Part shown: positions 47,546-55,274 of the stretch, piece after piece | How the letters are laid out: each line of letters opens with the position of its first letter | Numbering within the stretch: position 1 is the stretch's first letter | Assembly (NCBI RefSeq): GCF_004307015.1 | Contig: NZ_SIJL01000007.1 | Location: forward strand, 1 to 61,449 | Origin: Thermus thermamylovorans | GTDB lineage: Bacteria; Deinococcota; Deinococci; Deinococcales; Thermaceae | DNA: 61,449 bases | Reading direction: 5' to 3' | The notes under the pieces: model-generated | What the model saw: the letters and a program-made list of their open reading frames with translations, nothing else | The model's database searches: none | What the model was told of the DNA's origin: nothing | Made by a program: the position numbers and the translations under genes

Positions 47546-47781
47546 GAGAGGTCCCGCTTCATGCGCTCAAAGGTCTCCTTGTCGATCTCTCCCCGGGCGT
47601 AGCGTTCCCTTAGAATCTCCAGGGCCCGGTCCTCCCGCCTGGGGGTGAGGGCCCGGACCACCAGGTAGACGCCGAGGATCAGGAGGCCCAGCAGGAGCAA
47701 GGGGTGGATCCACGCCCAAAGGCTCCACCCTAGGCCCCCGGGGGGGCCATAGCCGTACCATCCGTGCATCCAGGGCATCAT
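47542..47781 (-). CDS. Small SHOCT-domain membrane protein (second copy)
   Basis: This 79-aa protein has an N-terminal Met/His/Trp-rich segment ([16 protein letters not shown]). One membrane helix follows ([20 protein letters not shown]), then a SHOCT tail ([26 protein letters not shown]). It is a paralogue of the protein at 43424-43669. It overlaps copA and the regulator gene by 4 nt each, so it is coupled between them. The function is unknown; its place suggests copper sensing or membrane recruitment. Confidence 0.75.
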   Translation of the reverse strand: MMPWMHGWYGYGPPGGLGWSLWAWIHPLLLLGLLILGVYLVVRALTPRREDRALEILRERYARGEIDKETFERMKRDLS

Positions 47782-50213
47782 GCCGCACCTCCTTCGCGGG
47801 GGAGGGTTTCCCCGCCTGTTGCCGGGGAGGGGGCGCCCCGTCCGGGGCCGGGGCGGAAGCCCCTAAGCCTGAGGGAGTTGCTCACCACGAAGAGGCTGGA
47901 GAGGCTCATGGCGGCGGCCGCCAGCATGGGGTTGAGGAGCAGGCCGGTGAAGGGGTAAAGGGCCCCGGCGGCCACGGGGATGAGGAGGACGTTGTAGAAG
48001 AAGGCCCAGAAGAAGTTGAGGTAGATGGTGCGCAAGGCGCGGCGGGAGAGGAGGATGGCGTTCACCAGGCCGAAGAGGTTTGGGGAAAGGAGGATCACGT
48101 CCCCGGCCTCGATGGCGATGTCCGTGCCCGTGCCCACCGCCACCCCCGCGTCCGCCTGGGCCAAGGCGGCGGCGTCGTTGATACCGTCCCCCACGAAGAC
48201 CACCTGGCGTCCTTCCGCCTGGAGGCGCCGTATGGCCTCCACCTTGCCCTCGGGGCGTACCCCGGCCAGCACCTCCTCTATGCCCAAGGCCTCGGCCACC
48301 CGCCTGGCCGGGACGGGGTGGTCCCCGGTGAGGAGGACGGGCTTGAGGCCTAGGGCCTTTAGGGCGGCCACCACCCCTGGCGCCTCGGGCCTCGGGGGGT
48401 CAAAGACCCCGAAGGCGGCCAAAAGCCTCTCCCCATCCGCCAGGTAAAGGGGAGTGTAGCCCTTTTGGGAAAGCTCTTGGGCCTCCCGGGGAAGGGGCAC
48501 CCCGAGCCGCTCCATGAGGGCCTGGCTTCCCAGGTAAAGCCTCCTGCCCTCCACCACCCCCTCCACCCCCTCTCCGGGCCGGGCCCGCACCCCTGCGGCC
48601 TCCGGGAGGGGAAGCCCACGGGCGGCCTCCAGGAGGGCCTTGGCGATGGGGTGTTCGCTTCCCCTTTCCAAAGCGGCGGCAAGCCTCAGCGCCTCCTCCT
48701 CGCCCGGGCCGAAGGGGAGGACCTCGGTGAGGGCGGGGTGTCCCAGGGTGAGGGTCCCCGTCTTGTCCAGGACCAGGGTGTCCGCCCGGGCCAGGGCCTC
48801 GAGGGCCCGCCCCTTGCGGAAGAGGAGGCCCATTCCCGCTGCCCTACCCGTGGCCACGGCGATGGCCGCCGGGGTGGCGAGGCCGATGGCGCAAGGGCAG
48901 GAGATGAGGAGGACGGAGAGGGCGGCCACGAAGGCGTAGGCCAGGCGCGGCTCGGGGCCCAGCAGCATCCAGAGGCCAAAGGCCAGGAGGGCGATCCCCA
49001 GCACCACGGGCACGAAGACCCGGGCGATCCGGTCCCCCACCTCCTGCACCCGGGGCTTGTGCCCCTGGGCCTCCTCCACCAGGCGGGCCATCTGGGCCAG
49101 GACCGTGGCCTCCCCCACCCGGGTGACCCGTACCAGAAGGGCCCCTTCCCCGTTCACCGTCCCGCCCACCACCCCATCCCCCGGCCCCTTGGCCTTGGGG
49201 AGGGGCTCCCCGGTGAGCATGGACTCGTCCACGTGGCTTTGGCCCTCCACCACCACCCCGTCCGCGGGGATGCGCTCCCCCGGCAATACCCGCACCCGGT
49301 CCCCGGGGATGAGGGCCTCCGCGGGGATCTCCCTCTCCCCCTCTTCCCCCACCACCCGGGCGGTCTTGGGCCTTAAGGCCAGGAGCTTGCGGATGGCTTC
49401 CGAGGCCTTGCCCTTGGCCCCTTCCTCCAGGTGCTTGCCCAGGAGGACCAGGGCCAGGATCACCGCCCCTGCCTCCAGGTAGAGGTGGCGGGCCCCCTCG
49501 GGGAAGAGGGCGGGGAAGAGGAGGACCAGGAAGGAGTAGAGGTAGGCGCTCCCCACTCCCAGGGACACCAAGGTGCTCATGCCGAAGGCCAGGTGCCGCA
49601 CCTCGGCCAGGCCCTGGCGGAAGAAGCGCCGGCCCGCATAGAGCACGGGCAGGGCGGCCAGGACCTCCAGGGCCTTGGGGGGATGGGGCAGGCCGAAGAG
49701 CATGGGTCCTTTGGCCAGAAGCAGGGTGAGGAGGGCGAAGGGCAGGGCCAGCAGGAGGTCCTTGCGGTAGGTGGGGGCGGGCCTCGCCGCCTCTTCCGCG
49801 GGCCCCAGGGGCTCGTACCCCGCTTCCCGGATGGCCTGGTGCAGGCGGGGCAGGCTCACGGTGTCCGGGAGGTATTCCACAGAAGCCCTCTCTGTGGCCA
49901 GGTTGACGCTCACCGAGAGGACGCCAGGGAGCCTGGATATGGCCTTTTCCACCCGGGCCGTGCAGGCGGCGCAGGTCATGCCCCGTATGGGGATCTCCGC
50001 CCGGGCCACCACGGGTTCGTAGCCCGCCTCCTCCACCTTTTTCAGGATCCCCCTCAGGTCCACCCCTTCCCCCAGGCGGAGGAAGGCTTCCTCCGTGGTG
50101 AGATCCACCCAGGCCTCCTCCACCCCTGGGGACCGTTTCAGGCTCCTCTCCACCCGGGCCACGCAGCTGGCGCAGGTCATGCCCCTGACCTTTACCTTCA
50201 CCTCAAGAGCCAT
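47778..50213 (-). CDS. copA: Copper-exporting P1B-type ATPase CopA
   Basis: This 811-aa pump exports Cu(I) from the cytoplasm using ATP. Two N-terminal HMA domains carry GMTCASC (Cys14, Cys17) and GMTCAAC. The transport motif CPC is in [14 protein letters not shown], the phosphorylated Asp in [13 protein letters not shown], and the hinge in [16 protein letters not shown]. Late-helix YN and MSLSS identify the Cu(I) class. It overlaps the DUF305 gene by 16 nt and the SHOCT gene by 4 nt. Confidence 0.96.
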   Translation of the reverse strand: MALEVKVKVRGMTCASCVARVERSLKRSPGVEEAWVDLTTEEAFLRLGEGVDLRGILKKVEEAGYEPVVARAEIPIRGMTCAACTARVEKAISRLPGVLSVSVNLATERASVEYLPDTVSLPRLHQAIREAGYEPLGPAEEAARPAPTYRKDLLLALPFALLTLLLAKGPMLFGLPHPPKALEVLAALPVLYAGRRFFRQGLAEVRHLAFGMSTLVSLGVGSAYLYSFLVLLFPALFPEGARHLYLEAGAVILALVLLGKHLEEGAKGKASEAIRKLLALRPKTARVVGEEGEREIPAEALIPGDRVRVLPGERIPADGVVVEGQSHVDESMLTGEPLPKAKGPGDGVVGGTVNGEGALLVRVTRVGEATVLAQMARLVEEAQGHKPRVQEVGDRIARVFVPVVLGIALLAFGLWMLLGPEPRLAYAFVAALSVLLISCPCAIGLATPAAIAVATGRAAGMGLLFRKGRALEALARADTLVLDKTGTLTLGHPALTEVLPFGPGEEEALRLAAALERGSEHPIAKALLEAARGLPLPEAAGVRARPGEGVEGVVEGRRLYLGSQALMERLGVPLPREAQELSQKGYTPLYLADGERLLAAFGVFDPPRPEAPGVVAALKALGLKPVLLTGDHPVPARRVAEALGIEEVLAGVRPEGKVEAIRRLQAEGRQVVFVGDGINDAAALAQADAGVAVGTGTDIAIEAGDVILLSPNLFGLVNAILLSRRALRTIYLNFFWAFFYNVLLIPVAAGALYPFTGLLLNPMLAAAAMSLSSLFVVSNSLRLRGFRPGPGRGAPSPATGGETLPREGGAA

Positions 50214-50698
50214 AGCCTGAAGGCGTGCATCTCCTCCGCCTGGGCCAGGACGATGTCCCGGGCCAGGTCCAGGACCCGCCGGTCCTTGGCGGCGGTGAGG
50301 GCGGCGAGGGCCATCTCCACCGCCCCCTGGTGATGCTGGAGCATCAGTTCCACGAAGGCCCGGTCGGGGTCCGGGGCGGCCTTGAGCTTCCCCAGCATGG
50401 CCGCCATCTCCCGCCGCATGGCGCCGTAAGCCGCCTGGTCCAGCCCCCCCAGGCTCGGGAGCCAGCTCCGCATGAGGGCGATTTCCCGCTCCTGGTCCTT
50501 GAGGATGGCCTCGGCCCAGGCCCGCACCTCCTCGTCCTTGCCCCTTTGCAGGACGTAGCGGGCCATCTCCAAAGCGCCCTCGTGGTGGGCGATCATGCCC
50601 GAGAGGAAGGCCCTTTCTCCGGCATCCCTTGGGGCGGGGTGGGCGTGCTGGGCCAGGGCCAGGGTCCAGGCCAGGAAGAGAAGGGGCAGGTACCGCAT
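50198..50698 (-). CDS. DUF305 exported protein
   Basis: This 166-aa protein has a signal peptide ([17 protein letters not shown]) and a His-rich helical domain with [20 protein letters not shown] and [19 protein letters not shown], the DUF305 repeats. Met and His pairs fit Cu(I) binding in the periplasm. It is the first gene of the unit continuing to copA, SHOCT, regulator and kinase, driven by promoter C. Confidence 0.85.
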   Translation of the reverse strand: MRYLPLLFLAWTLALAQHAHPAPRDAGERAFLSGMIAHHEGALEMARYVLQRGKDEEVRAWAEAILKDQEREIALMRSWLPSLGGLDQAAYGAMRREMAAMLGKLKAAPDPDRAFVELMLQHHQGAVEMALAALTAAKDRRVLDLARDIVLAQAEEMHAFRLWLLR

Positions 50699-50717
50699 GG
50701 CTTCACCTCCACCGGGC

Positions 50718-50750
50718 AGGCTACGAGGCCCCTGTTAAGCTGGCGTAAAG
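50718..50750 (-). promoter_or_regulatory. Copper-block promoter C (DUF305-copA-SHOCT-RR-HK)
   Basis: On the minus strand CTTTACGCCAGCTTAAC (50750-50734) is followed by 10 nt and TAGCCT (50723-50718). A GGAGGTG ribosome-binding site follows before the ATG at 50698. Confidence 0.65.
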
Positions 50751-50765
50751 GGGGCCCCCCATGGC

Positions 50766-51050
50766 CTAGCGGTACTTGAGGGCTTCCATCAGCTCCTCCA
50801 CGATCTCCTCCACGTCCCCCCGCTCGTGGGCGGTGGCCACGTGGTCCCGGAGGTGGGCCCTTAGGACCATCTCCCCCACCCGGTCCAGGGCGCCCTCCAC
50901 CGCCTTCAGCTGCTTCAGCACGTCCACGCAGTAGACCTGGGGGTCTTCCAGCATGCGCAGGATCCCCTCCAGGTGGCCTTTGGCGGAGAGGAGGCGCCTT
51001 TTGGCCTCCTCCCGCACCTTGGGGTCCAGGTGGAGGTGGGCGTGGGGCAT
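50766..51050 (-). CDS. csoR: Copper-sensing repressor CsoR
   Basis: This 94-aa helical repressor releases DNA when Cu(I) binds. The ligands are Cys41, His66 and His70 (VYCVDVL and AHLRDHVA), that is C-H-H rather than the usual C-H-C, as described for Thermus thermophilus CsoR. A His-rich N-terminus (MPHAHLHLD) is present. It follows copZ by 4 nt and probably binds the GC-rich operator at 51262-51288. Confidence 0.94.
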   Translation of the reverse strand: MPHAHLHLDPKVREEAKRRLLSAKGHLEGILRMLEDPQVYCVDVLKQLKAVEGALDRVGEMVLRAHLRDHVATAHERGDVEEIVEELMEALKYR

Positions 51051-51054
51051 GGGT

Positions 51055-51255
51055 CTAGCCCGCCAGGGCGGCTCGGTAGCCCTCTTCCTCCACCGCCCGC
51101 AGGAGGGCCTCGAGGTCCGCCTGGCCTTCCACCAGGGCCTCGGCCCGCTCCAGGCTCACCTCGGCCTTCTCCACGCCGGGCACCCTCTGGAGGGCCTTCT
51201 TCACCGCCATCACGCAGTGGTTGCAGGTCATGCCTTCCACTCTCAGCTTTACCAT
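51055..51255 (-). CDS. copZ: Copper chaperone CopZ
   Basis: This 66-aa HMA-domain protein has the metal-binding GMTCNHC (Cys11-Cys14) near the N-terminus. It carries Cu(I) to CopA. It is the first gene of the copZ-csoR unit and lies directly behind the CsoR-type operator. Confidence 0.94.
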   Translation of the reverse strand: MVKLRVEGMTCNHCVMAVKKALQRVPGVEKAEVSLERAEALVEGQADLEALLRAVEEEGYRAALAG

Positions 51256-51261
51256 TCTGAC

Positions 51262-51288
51262 CTCCCCCCACCCCAGGGGGGGTGGGTA
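51262..51288 (-). promoter_or_regulatory. CsoR-type operator
   Basis: On the minus strand the site reads TACCCACC-CCCCC-T-GGGG-TGGGGGG-A, an imperfect GC-rich inverted repeat around the predicted transcription start (51287). This matches the known CsoR operator pattern of C-tract and G-tract arms. Confidence 0.7.
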
Positions 51289-51293
51289 CTCCC

Positions 51294-51322
51294 ACCCTAG
51301 CGCTTCTTCCGCCTGCCGTCAA
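51294..51322 (-). promoter_or_regulatory. Promoter of copZ-csoR
   Basis: TTGACG (51322-51317) and TAGGGT (51299-51294) are exactly 17 nt apart on the minus strand. The operator lies directly downstream. Confidence 0.6.
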
Positions 51323-51327
51323 GGACA

Positions 51328-51354
51328 AAGGCCCCAAGTCTTCCTTGGGGCCTT
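51328..51354 (-). terminator. Terminator of the sufCBD-Rieske unit
   Basis: On the minus strand AAGGCCCCAAG pairs with CTTGGGGCCTT (11 bp) across a 5-nt loop, followed by TGTCCTT. It separates the suf genes from the copZ promoter. Confidence 0.7.
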
Positions 51355-51371
51355 GCGGACGGGGTGGGCGT

Positions 51372-51674
51372 CTAGAGGTCCAGGAGGACGGTATCCCCCT
51401 CCAGCCTGGCGGGGAAGACCCGGATGGGCCTGGGGGCGGGAAGGGTCTGGCGGCCCGTCTTGAGGTCAAAGCGGGCCCCGTGCCGGGGGCAGACGATCCT
51501 GCCCTCCTCCAGCTCTCCCTCGTGTAAGGGACCGTCGTCGTGGGTGCAGACGTCCTCCAGGGCGAAGACCTCCCCCCCTGTGAAGAGGAGGAGGATGGGC
51601 TTTTTGTGCTCGGGGCGCCGCACCACCAGGCGGCCATTCTGGAACTCGCTGAGCTGGGCTACCGGGGTCCACAT
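51372..51674 (-). CDS. Rieske-type [2Fe-2S] ferredoxin
   Basis: This 100-aa protein has the two Rieske motifs CTHDDG (C-x-H) and CPRHGARF (C-x2-H). It would carry electrons at a soluble 2Fe-2S cluster, as in ferredoxin partners of oxygenases or in suf clusters. It starts 3 nt after sufD and is the last gene of the unit. Confidence 0.9.
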   Translation of the reverse strand: MWTPVAQLSEFQNGRLVVRRPEHKKPILLLFTGGEVFALEDVCTHDDGPLHEGELEEGRIVCPRHGARFDLKTGRQTLPAPRPIRVFPARLEGDTVLLDL

Positions 51675-51677
51675 GGC

Positions 51678-52973
51678 CTAGATGCGCACCTTCTCCTCGA
51701 TCACCGCCTCGATGTGGGCCCGGAGGGCCTTCAGGGGGATGCGGGTGAGGACGTCCGCCAGGTGGGCCTTCACCAGAAGCTCCTGGGCCAGGTGGCGGGA
51801 GAGGCCCCGGGACTGCAGGTAGAAAAGCTGCATCTCGTCCACGGGGGCGGTGGTGCTCCCGTGGGTGCAGCGCACGTCGTTGGCCCCAATCTCCAGCTGG
51901 GGGATGGAGTCCACCCGGGCGGTGGGGGAGAGGAGGAGGTTGCGGTTGGCCTGGTAGGCGTCCGTCCGCTGGGCCCCCCGCTCCAGCCGGATGAGGCCGG
52001 AGAAGACCGCCCGGGCCTCGTCCTTCACCGCCCCCTTGTAGAGGAGGTCCGAACGGGTGTGGTGCTCCACGTGGTGCTGCAGGGTGTAATGGTCGAAGTG
52101 CTGCCCTCCGTGGCCGAAGTAGAGGCCCAGCATCTCGCTTTCCGCCCCCGGGCCCAGGAGCTCCGAGGCCACCTCGCTCCGGGCGTAGCGCCCGCCCAGG
52201 TTCACCACCAGGTCGTTGAGGCCCGCGTCCCGCTCCAGAAGGGCCCGCTGCCGGTGGAAGTGCCACACCCCCTCGCCGAAGGTCTGCACGTGGGCGTGGC
52301 GGAGCCGGGCCCCCGGGCGGAGGACCATCTCCGTGGCGGAGAGGTGGAGGGTGGGGGGGAGGTCCAAGGAGAGGTACTCCTCGATGTAGGCGGCCTTGGC
52401 GTTGTCCTCCAGGAAGAGGAGGCTCCGCCCGGCGGAGGCCCGGCCGCCCTCCAGCAGGACCTTGAAGACCCCCAGGGGCTTTTCCACCTCCAGCCCCGCG
52501 GGCACGTAGAGGAAGGCCCCGTGGGTGAAGAGGGCGGAGTTTTCCGCGGCGAACTTGTCCTCCACGTAGACCCCCCGGAAGAGGGTGGCCTCCACCTTAC
52601 CGGGGTGGGTCTTCAAAGCTTCGGCCAGGCTGGTGAAGACCAGGCCCTTGGCGGAAAGCTCCTCCGGCACCTCGGCGTAGACCAAATCCGGCCCCAAAAA
52701 GACCAGAAAGCCGGAAACATCGGTCTTCTCCAGGCGGCGCCGCACCCCCTCGGGAAGCGCGTCCCGGGTGAGCCTGAGCCCCTTGGGGGCCTCCACCTCC
52801 TGGTCCAGGGGGGCCTCGGAGAGATCCGTGTAGCGCCAGGCCTCGTCCTTCTTGCTGGGGTAGGGGAGGCGGGCGAAGGCCTCGAGGGCCTTAAGCCGCC
52901 GCGCCAAAAGCCAAGCGGGCTCGCCTAGGGCCTGGGAGAGGGCCTCCACCTGCGCCTTGTCCAGTACTTGCAT
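51678..52973 (-). CDS. sufD: Fe-S cluster assembly protein SufD
   Basis: This 431-aa protein has the SufBD core with [33 protein letters not shown] (His conserved). It forms the SufBC2D scaffold with SufB and SufC. The GGAGG site lies upstream of the ATG. It lies 61 nt after sufB. Confidence 0.93.
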   Translation of the reverse strand: MQVLDKAQVEALSQALGEPAWLLARRLKALEAFARLPYPSKKDEAWRYTDLSEAPLDQEVEAPKGLRLTRDALPEGVRRRLEKTDVSGFLVFLGPDLVYAEVPEELSAKGLVFTSLAEALKTHPGKVEATLFRGVYVEDKFAAENSALFTHGAFLYVPAGLEVEKPLGVFKVLLEGGRASAGRSLLFLEDNAKAAYIEEYLSLDLPPTLHLSATEMVLRPGARLRHAHVQTFGEGVWHFHRQRALLERDAGLNDLVVNLGGRYARSEVASELLGPGAESEMLGLYFGHGGQHFDHYTLQHHVEHHTRSDLLYKGAVKDEARAVFSGLIRLERGAQRTDAYQANRNLLLSPTARVDSIPQLEIGANDVRCTHGSTTAPVDEMQLFYLQSRGLSRHLAQELLVKAHLADVLTRIPLKALRAHIEAVIEEKVRI

Positions 52974-53034
52974 CCTGCCTCCTTGCGTGGGAAGGGGGGG
53001 AGGCCTTGGGGCCCCACCCCCAGAGGGACGCCCC

Positions 53035-54441
53035 TTAGCCTACGGAGCCCTCCATCTCCAGCTCGATGAGCCGGTTGAGCTCCACCGCGTACTCCAGGGG
53101 GAGCTCCTTGGCGATGGGCTCGATGAACCCCCGCACAATGAGGGCCGCGGCCTCGTCCTCCTTGAGCCCCCGACTCTGCAGGTAGAAGATCTGCTCGTCG
53201 TTGATCTTGGAGACCGTGGCCTCGTGGCCCACGTGGGCGGTGTCCTCCTCGATCTCGATGTAGGGGTAGGTGTCGGTGCGGCTTTCCGGGTCGATGAGGA
53301 GGGCGTCGCACTCCACGTTGGCCTTGGCCCCCCTGGCCCCGTCCAGCACCTTGACCAGGCCCCGGTAGCTGGCCCGGCCCTCCCCCTTGGAGATGCTCTT
53401 GGAGACGATGGTCCCCGAGGTGTGGGGAGCGCCGAGGATGATCTTGGCCCCGGTGTCCTGGTGCTGCCCGGTCTTGGCGAAGGCGATGGAGAGGATTTCC
53501 GTGCGGGCCCCGGGCTCCAGGAGGTAGCTGGAGGGGTACTTCATGGTGACCTTGGAGCCCAGGTTGCCGTCCAGCCACTCGTGGAAGGCATCCCCGTAGA
53601 CCAGGGCCCGTTGGGTCACCAGGTTGTACATGTTGGTGGACCAGTTCTGGATGGTGGTGTAGCGGCTCCGGGCCCCCCGCTTCACCACGATCTCGATGAC
53701 CCCGGTGTGCAGGCTCTCCGTGGAGTACATGGGGGCGGTGCAGCCCTCGATGTAGTGCACCTCCGCCCCCTCGTCCACGATGATCAGGGTGCGCTCAAAC
53801 TGGCCGAACTCGGGGGTGTTCACCCGGAAGTAGGCCTGCAAGGGAAGCTCCACCTTGACCCCGGGGGGGATGTAGACGAAGGAGCCCCCGGACCAGGCGG
53901 CGGAGTTCAGGGCGGCGAACTTGTTGTCCTCGGGGGGGACCACGGTGGCGAAGTGCTCCCGGAAGAGGTCCTCGTACCGGTTCATCCCCTCCTCGATGGC
54001 CACGAAGATGACCCCCTGCCGCTCCAGCTCCTCCTTCACCCGGTGGTAGACCATCTCCGAGTCGTACTGGGCCCCCACCCCGGCGAGCACCTTGCGCTCG
54101 GCCTCGGGGATGCCCAGGCGCTCGTAGGTCCTGCGGATCTCCTCGGGGATCTCCTCCCAGCTCCTGGCGTCCCGGGTCTCCGCCGGCTTCACGTAGTAGA
54201 CCAGGTTGTCCAGGTCCAGGCCCGAGAGATCGGGGCCCCAGGTGGGCATGGGCTTCTTCTGGAAGATCTCCAGGGCCCGCAGGCGGAACTTCAGCATCCA
54301 CTCGGGCTCGTCCTTGTGGTAGCTGATGGCCTCGATCACCCTCCGGGTGAGGCCCCGCTCGGCCACGTAGACCGGCTTGACCTTGTCCACGAAGTGGTAC
54401 TTGTACTCCTCGCCCAGGGCCTTCAGGTCCACCTGGCTCAT
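53035..54441 (-). CDS. sufB: Fe-S cluster assembly protein SufB
   Basis: This 468-aa scaffold protein has [66 protein letters not shown] and [24 protein letters not shown]. The Cys in EGCTAP is conserved for sulfur transfer. I chose the ATG at 54441 with GGAGGGAG upstream; the longer frame adds ten residues. The start overlaps the sufC stop by 4 nt. Confidence 0.95.
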   Translation of the reverse strand: MSQVDLKALGEEYKYHFVDKVKPVYVAERGLTRRVIEAISYHKDEPEWMLKFRLRALEIFQKKPMPTWGPDLSGLDLDNLVYYVKPAETRDARSWEEIPEEIRRTYERLGIPEAERKVLAGVGAQYDSEMVYHRVKEELERQGVIFVAIEEGMNRYEDLFREHFATVVPPEDNKFAALNSAAWSGGSFVYIPPGVKVELPLQAYFRVNTPEFGQFERTLIIVDEGAEVHYIEGCTAPMYSTESLHTGVIEIVVKRGARSRYTTIQNWSTNMYNLVTQRALVYGDAFHEWLDGNLGSKVTMKYPSSYLLEPGARTEILSIAFAKTGQHQDTGAKIILGAPHTSGTIVSKSISKGEGRASYRGLVKVLDGARGAKANVECDALLIDPESRTDTYPYIEIEEDTAHVGHEATVSKINDEQIFYLQSRGLKEDEAAALIVRGFIEPIAKELPLEYAVELNRLIELEMEGSVG

Positions 54442-55190
54442 GCTCCCTCCTTTACCCTCTCCCGGAGCCACTCGTAGCCCTTCTCCTCCAGCTCCAGGGC
54501 CAGCTCAGGGCCGCCTGTGGCCACCACCTTCCCCTCCATCATCACGTGGACCACATCGGGCTGGATGTAGTTGAGGATCCGCTGGTAGTGGGTGATGACC
54601 AGGGCGCCGAAGCCGGGGCCCCGCATGGCGTTCACCCCCCGGGCCACCACCTTGAGGGCGTCGATGTCCAGGCCGGAGTCGGTCTCGTCCAAGACGGCGT
54701 AGGTGGGCTCCAGCACCAGAAGCTGCAGGATCTCGTTGCGCTTCTTCTCCCCGCCGGAGAAGCCCTCGTTGAGGTAGCGGGAGAGGTAGTCCTCGTCCCA
54801 GTCCAGAAGCTCCAGGGCCCGCTTTACCTTGCCCCAGAACTCCGCCACCCCCACCTCCCGGCCGAGCCGGGCCTGGAGGGCCAGGCGCAGGAAGTTGGCC
54901 AGGGTCACCCCCGGCACCTCCACCGGGTACTGGAAGGCCAGGAAGAGGCCCTTCCTCGCCCGTTCGTCCGGGGAGAGCTCCAGGATGTTCTCCCCGTCCA
55001 GGAGGATCTCCCCCCCCTCCACGGTGTACTCGGGGTCCCCGGCCAGGATCTTGCCCAGGGTGCTCTTGCCCGCCCCGTTGGGGCCCATGAGGGCGTGGAC
55101 CTGGCCCTTGGGGACCACCAGGTTCACCCCCTTGAGGATGCGCTCACCGTCGATGGAAGCCCAGAGGTCGCGGATCTCCAGCTGGTTCAT
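54438..55190 (-). CDS. sufC: Fe-S cluster assembly ATPase SufC
   Basis: This 250-aa ABC ATPase has Walker [18 protein letters not shown], signature [11 protein letters not shown] and Walker [18 protein letters not shown]. It drives SufBCD during cluster assembly. It is the first gene of the unit. A TATACT (55246-55241) is a likely -10 with a leader of about 40 nt. Confidence 0.95.
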   Translation of the reverse strand: MNQLEIRDLWASIDGERILKGVNLVVPKGQVHALMGPNGAGKSTLGKILAGDPEYTVEGGEILLDGENILELSPDERARKGLFLAFQYPVEVPGVTLANFLRLALQARLGREVGVAEFWGKVKRALELLDWDEDYLSRYLNEGFSGGEKKRNEILQLLVLEPTYAVLDETDSGLDIDALKVVARGVNAMRGPGFGALVITHYQRILNYIQPDVVHVMMEGKVVATGGPELALELEEKGYEWLRERVKEGA

Positions 55191-55240
55191 CTCGCCTCCC
55201 GGAACCGGGTCGCCCCTTACTGCGACCCGTTCGCACTAAG

Positions 55241-55246
55241 AGTATA
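55241..55246 (-). promoter_or_regulatory. Likely -10 element of the sufC operon
   Basis: TATACT on the minus strand, 50 nt before the sufC ATG. The -35 element is unclear. Confidence 0.4.
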
Positions 55247-55274
55247 GCCACCCTCCCCCCAAAAGTATAGTGAT

